Source: Bathymodiolus brooksi (taxonomy: Eukaryota > Mollusca > Bivalvia > Mytilida > Modiolidae). From it: a stretch of DNA of 64,000 nucleotides. Location: NCBI GenBank assembly GCA_963680875.1, contig OY804585.1, positions 25,872,186 through 25,936,185 of the forward strand, written 5' to 3'. The notes beneath the pieces are model-generated. The model did not search any database, had not been told where the DNA came from, and was given only the letters and a program-made list of their open reading frames with translations. The first letter of the stretch is position 1. Each line of letters begins with the position of its first letter. Shown here piece after piece: positions 59,087 through 64,000 of this stretch. The position numbers were made by a program, and so were the translations under genes.

Positions 59087-59105
59087 GCAAGTTTATTTTT
59101 ATTGT

Positions 59106-62100
59106 TTTTATTACTATCACTGGACCGATACCTCTGTTGGTGGACTATTAGTCACAGAGGTTATCATTTGACCAGGTGTCAGTGTTATTATCACTGGACC
59201 GATACCTCTGTTGGTGGACTATTAGTCACAGAGGTTATCATTTGACCAGGTGTCAGTGTTATTATCACTGGACCGATACCTCTGTTGGTGGACTATTAGT
59301 CACCGAGGGTATCATTCGACCAGGTGTCAGTGTTATTATCACTGGACCGATACCTCTGTTGGTGGACTATTAGTCACTGAGGGTATCATTTGACCAGTTG
59401 TTAGTGTTATTATCACTGGACCGATACCTCTGCTGGTGGACTATTAGTCACTGAGGGTATCATTTGACCAGTTGTCAGTGTTATTATCACTGGACCGATA
59501 CCTCTGTTGGTGGACTATTAGTCACAGAGGTTATCATTTGACCAGGTGTCAGTGTTATTATCACTGGACCGATACCTCTGTTGGTGGACTATTAGTCACC
59601 GAGGGTATCATTCGACCAGGTGTCAGTGTTATTATCACTGGACCGATACCTCTGTTGGTGGACTATTAGTCACTGAGGGTATCATTTGACCAGTTGTTAG
59701 TGTTATTATCACTGGACCGATACCTCTGTTGGTGGACTATTAGTCACTGAGGGTATCATTTGACCAGTTGTTAGTGTTATTATCACTGGACCGATACCTC
59801 TGCTGGTGGACTATTAGTCACTGAGGGTATCATTTGACCAGTTGTCAGTGTTATTATCACTGGACCGATACCTCTGCTGGTGGACTATTAGTCACTGAGG
59901 TTATCATTCGACCAGTTGTCAGTGTTATTATCACTGGACCGATACCTCTGCTGGTGGACTATTAGTCACTGAGGTTATCATTCGACCAGTTGTCAGTGTT
60001 ATTATCACTGGACCGATACCTCTGTTGGTGGACTATTAGTCACCGAGGGTATCATTTGACCAGTTGTCAGTGTTATTATCACTGGACCGATACCTCTGTT
60101 GGTGGACTATTAGTCACCGAGGGTATCATTTGACCAGTTGTTAGTGTTATTATCACTGGACCGATACCTCTGTTGGTGGACTATTAGTCACAGAGGTTAT
60201 CATTCGACCAGTTGTCAGTGTTATTATCACTGGACCGATACCTCTGTTGGTGGACTATTAGTCACCGAGGGTATCATTCGACCAGGTGTCAGTGTTATTA
60301 TCACTGGACCGATACCTCTGTTGGTGGACTATTAGTCACCGAGGGTATCATTCGACCAGTTGTTAGTGTTATTATCACTGGACCGATACCTCTGCTGGTG
60401 GACTATTAGTCACTGAGGGTATCATTTGACCAGGTGTCAGTGTTATTATCACTGGACCGATACCTCTGTTGGTGGACTATTAGTCACCGAGGGTATCATT
60501 CGACCAGGTGTCAGTGTTATTATCACTGGACCGATACCTCTGCTGGTGGACTATTAGTCACTGAGGGTATCATTTGACCAGTTGTTAGTGTTATTATCAC
60601 TGGACCGATACCTCTGTTGGTGGACTATTAGTCACAGAGGTTATCATTCGACCAGTTGTCAGTGTTATTATCACTGGACCGATACCTCTGTTGGTGGACT
60701 ATTAGTCACCGAGGGTATCATTTGACCAGTTGTTAGTGTTATTATCACTGGACCGATACCTCTGTTGGTGGACTATTAGTCACAGAGGTTATCATTCGAC
60801 CAGTTGTCAGTGTTATTATCACTGGACCGATACCTCTGTTGGTGGACTATTAGTCACCGAGGGTATCATTCGACCAGGTGTCAGTGTTATTATCACTGGA
60901 CCGATACCTCTGTTGGTGGACTATTAGTCACCGAGGGTATCATTCGACCAGGTGTCAGTGTTATTATCACTGGACCGTTACCTCTGTTGGTGGACTATTA
61001 GTCACCGAGGGTATCATTCGACCAGGTGTCAGTGTTATTATCACTGGACCGATACCTCTGTTGGTGGACTATTAGTCACCGAGGGTATCATTCGACCAGG
61101 TGTCAGTGTTATTATCACTGGACCGATACCTCTGTTGGTGGACTATTAGTCACCGAGGGTATCATTCGACCAGTTGTCAGTGTTATTATCACTGGACCGA
61201 TACCTCTGTTGGTGGACTATTAGTCACCGAGGGTATCATTCGACCAGGTGTCAGTGTTATTATCACTGGACCGATACCTCTGTTGGTGGACTATTAGTCA
61301 CCGAGGGTATCATTCGACCAGGTGTCAGTGTTATTATCACTGGACCGATACCTCTGTTGGTGGACTATTAGTCACCGAGGGTATCATTCGACCAGGTGTC
61401 AGTGTTATTATCACTGGACCGATACCTCTGTTGGTGGACTATTAGTCACCGAGGGTATCATTCGACCAGGTGTCAGTGTTATTATCACTGGACCGATACC
61501 TCTGTTGGTGGACTATTAGTCACTGAGGGTATCATTCGACCAGGTGTCAGTGTTATTATCACTGGACCGATACCTCTGTTGGTGGACTATTAGTCACCGA
61601 GGGTATCATTCGACCAGGTGTCAGTGTTATTATCACTGGACCGATACCTCTGTTGGTGGACTATTAGTCACCGAGGGTATCATTCGACCAGGTGTCAGTG
61701 TTATTATCACTGGACCGATACCTCTGTTGTTGGACTATTAGTCACCGAGGGTATCATTCGACCAGTTGTCAGTGTTATTATCACTGGACCGATACCTCTG
61801 TTGGTGGACTATTAGTCACCGAGGGTATCATTCGACCAGGTGTCAGTGTTATTATCACTGGACCGATACCTCTGTTGGTGGACTATTAGTCACCGAGGGT
61901 ATCATTCGACCAGGTGTCAGTGTTATTATCACTGGACCGATACCTCTGTTGGTGGACTATTAGTCACCGAGGGTATCATTCGACCAGGTGTCAGTGTTAT
62001 TATCACTGGACCGATACCTCTGTTGGTGGACTATTAGTCACCGAGGGTATCATTCGACCAGGTGTCAGTGTTATTATCACTGGACCGATACCTCTGTTGG

Positions 62101-64000
62101 TGGACTATTAGTCACTGAGGGTATCATTCGACCAGGTGTCAGTGTTATTATCACTGGACCGATACCTCTGTTGGTGGACTATTAGTCACCGAGGGTATCA
62201 TTCGACCAGGTGTCAGTGTTATTATCACTGGACCGATACCTCTGTTGGTGGACTATTAGTCACCGAGGGTATCATTAGACCAGGTGTCAGTGTTATTATC
62301 ACTGGACCGATACCTCTGTTGGTGGACTATTAGTCACCGAGGGTATCATTCGACCAGTTGTCAGTGTTATTATCACTGGACCGATACCTCTGTTGGTGGA
62401 CTATTAGTCACCGAGGGTATCATTCGACCAGGTGTCAGTGTTATCACTGGACCGATACCTCTGTTGGTGGACTATTAGTCACCGAGGGTATCATTCGACC
62501 AGGTGTCAGTGTTATTATCACTGGACCGATACCTCTGTTGGTGGACTATTAGTCACCGAGGGTATCATTCGACCAGGTGTCAGTGTTATTATCACTGGAC
62601 CGATACCTCTGTTGGTGGACTATTAGTCACCGAGGGTATCATTCGACCAGGTGTCAGTGTTATTATCACTGGACCGATACCTCTGTTGGTGGACTATTAG
62701 TCACCGAGGGTATCATTCGACCAGGTGTCAGTGTTATTATCACTGGACCGATACCTCTGTTGGTGGACTATTAGTCACTGAGGGTATCATTCGACCAGGT
62801 GTCAGTGTTATTATCACTGGACCGATACCTCTGTTGGTGGACTATTAGTCACCGAGGGTATCATTCGACCAGGTGTCAGTGTTATTATCACTGGACCGAT
62901 ACCTCTGTTGGTGGACTATTAGTCACCGAGGGTATCATTCGACCAGGTGTCAGTGTTATTATCACTGGACCGATACCTCTGTTGGTGGACTATTAGTCAC
63001 CGAGGGTATCATTCGACCAGTTGTCAGTGTTATTATCACTGGACCGATACCTCTGTTGGTGGACTATTAGTCACCGAGGGTATCATTCGACCAGGTGTCA
63101 GTGTTATTATCACTGGACCGATACCTCTGTTGGTGGACTATTAGTCACCGAGGGTATCATTCGACCAGGTGTCAGTGTTATTATCACTGGACCGATACCT
63201 CTGTTGGTGGACTATTAGTCACCGAGGGTATCATTCGACCAGGTGTCAGTGTTATTATCACTGGACCGATACCTCTGTTGGTGGACTATTAGTCACCGAG
63301 GGTATCATTCGACCAGGTGTCAGTGTTATTATCACTGGACCGATACCTCTGTTGGTGGACTATTAGTCACGGAGGGTATCATTCGACCAGGTGTCAGTGT
63401 TATTATCACTGGACCGATACCTCTGTTGGTGGACTATTAGTCACCGAGGGTATCATTCGACCAGGTGTCAGTGTTATTATCACTGGACCGATACCTCTGT
63501 TGGTGGACTATTAGTCACCGAGGGTATCATTCGACCAGGTGTCAGTGTTATTATCACTGGACCGATACCTCTGTTGGTGGACTATTAGTCACCGAGGGTA
63601 TCATTCGACCAGTTGTCAGTGTTATTATCACTGGACCGATACCTCTGTTGGTGGACTATTAGTCACCGAGGGTATCATTCGACCAGGTGTCAGTGTTATT
63701 ATCACTGGACCGATACCTCTGTTGGTGGACTATTAGTCACCGAGGGTATCATTCGACCAGGTGTCAGTGTTATTATCACTGGACCGATACCTCTGTTGGT
63801 GGACTATTAGTCACCGAGGGTATCATTCGACCAGGTGTCAGTGTTATTATCACTGGACCGATACCTCTGTTGGTGGACTATTAGTCACCGAGGGTATCAT
63901 TCGACCAGGTGTCAGTGTTATTATCACTGGACCGATACCTCTGTTGGTGGACTATTAGTCACTGAGGGTATCATTCGACCAGGTGTCAGTGTTATTATCA
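59106..64000. repeat. 74-bp satellite array, at least 66 units, running off the window
   Basis: Unit GTGTTATTATCACTGGACCG...ATACCTCTGTTGGTGGACTA-TTAGTCACCGAGGGTATCAT-TCGACCAGGTGTCA at 74 bp. Starts about 20 bp after the exon 27 donor. Left units are more varied (GTTGTTAG, CTGCTGGTGG, GAGGTTATC); right units are nearly identical; one unit near 62430 is 3 bp short. 74 is not a multiple of three and each unit has a TAG in one frame, giving repeated 65-codon open frames of no significance. Confidence 0.95.

Noticed and set aside
56112..57903. WYFRNVLTV repeat frames leading toward exon 26
   Set aside because: The 27-bp array is divisible by three and lacks stops in this frame apart from TAG variants. 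Exon 26 has its own acceptor after the array.
59176..63958. Dozens of overlapping 65-codon frames
   Set aside because: Each spans three 74-bp satellite units between successive TAG codons; purely periodic.

Overview
The window is eukaryotic nuclear DNA, most probably from a bivalve mollusc. It is AT-rich, its coding sequence is split into short exons with GT-AG introns, and it is packed with interspersed repeats. One repeat family resembles, from memory, repeats of mytilid genomes. Other elements, with a (TCCG)n block and a 161-bp tandem core, resemble the bivalve pearl/Helentron-like elements. The genus cannot be given from sequence alone.

One plus-strand gene runs through the whole window and is open at both ends. 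I place 27 coding exons between 3259 and 59086 (about 4.5 kb of coding sequence, about 1,500 codons). Every junction keeps the reading frame. Exons 1-15 encode about 30 leucine-rich repeats, and all of those junctions are phase 2. Exon 16 is a cysteine-bearing LRR C-terminal cap. Exons 17-18 form a fibronectin-III-like domain with a large Asn/Ser/Thr-rich, multiply N-glycosylated insert. Exons 19-23 form a fibro-slime (PA14-like) domain. Exons 23-27 carry cadherin-type repeats with a clear DVNDN motif. The order LRR, FN3-like, fibro-slime, cadherin points to a large extracellular adhesion or recognition protein. The N-terminus (signal peptide, LRR N-cap) and the C-terminus (possible membrane anchor) lie outside the window.

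Most of the remaining sequence is intronic repeat. The large arrays are: 36-bp (16.3-19.9 kb, with a 648-bp higher-order period), 83-bp (27.4-28.2 kb), 50-bp (33.3-34.0 kb), 47-bp (34.4-36.3 kb), 64-bp (36.95-37.3 kb), 14-bp (40.3-40.9 kb), 39-bp (41.6-46.25 kb), a second 47-bp array (49.7-51.9 kb), 27-bp (56.2-57.8 kb) and 74-bp (59.1 kb to the window end). Several arrays grew from identifiable parts of dispersed elements, and several start or end within about 100 bp of an exon. The 34.4-36.3 kb array is made of the 3' end of exon 18 plus its splice donor, repeated about 40 times.

Dispersed elements include two or more tRNA-derived SINE families, three unnamed families (called C, D and E here), four elements with ~150-160-bp tandem cores, several hairpin (MITE-like) elements, and a 0.68-kb inverted-repeat element carrying a broken RecQ-like helicase fragment. 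No rRNA, functional tRNA, CRISPR or prokaryotic feature was seen.
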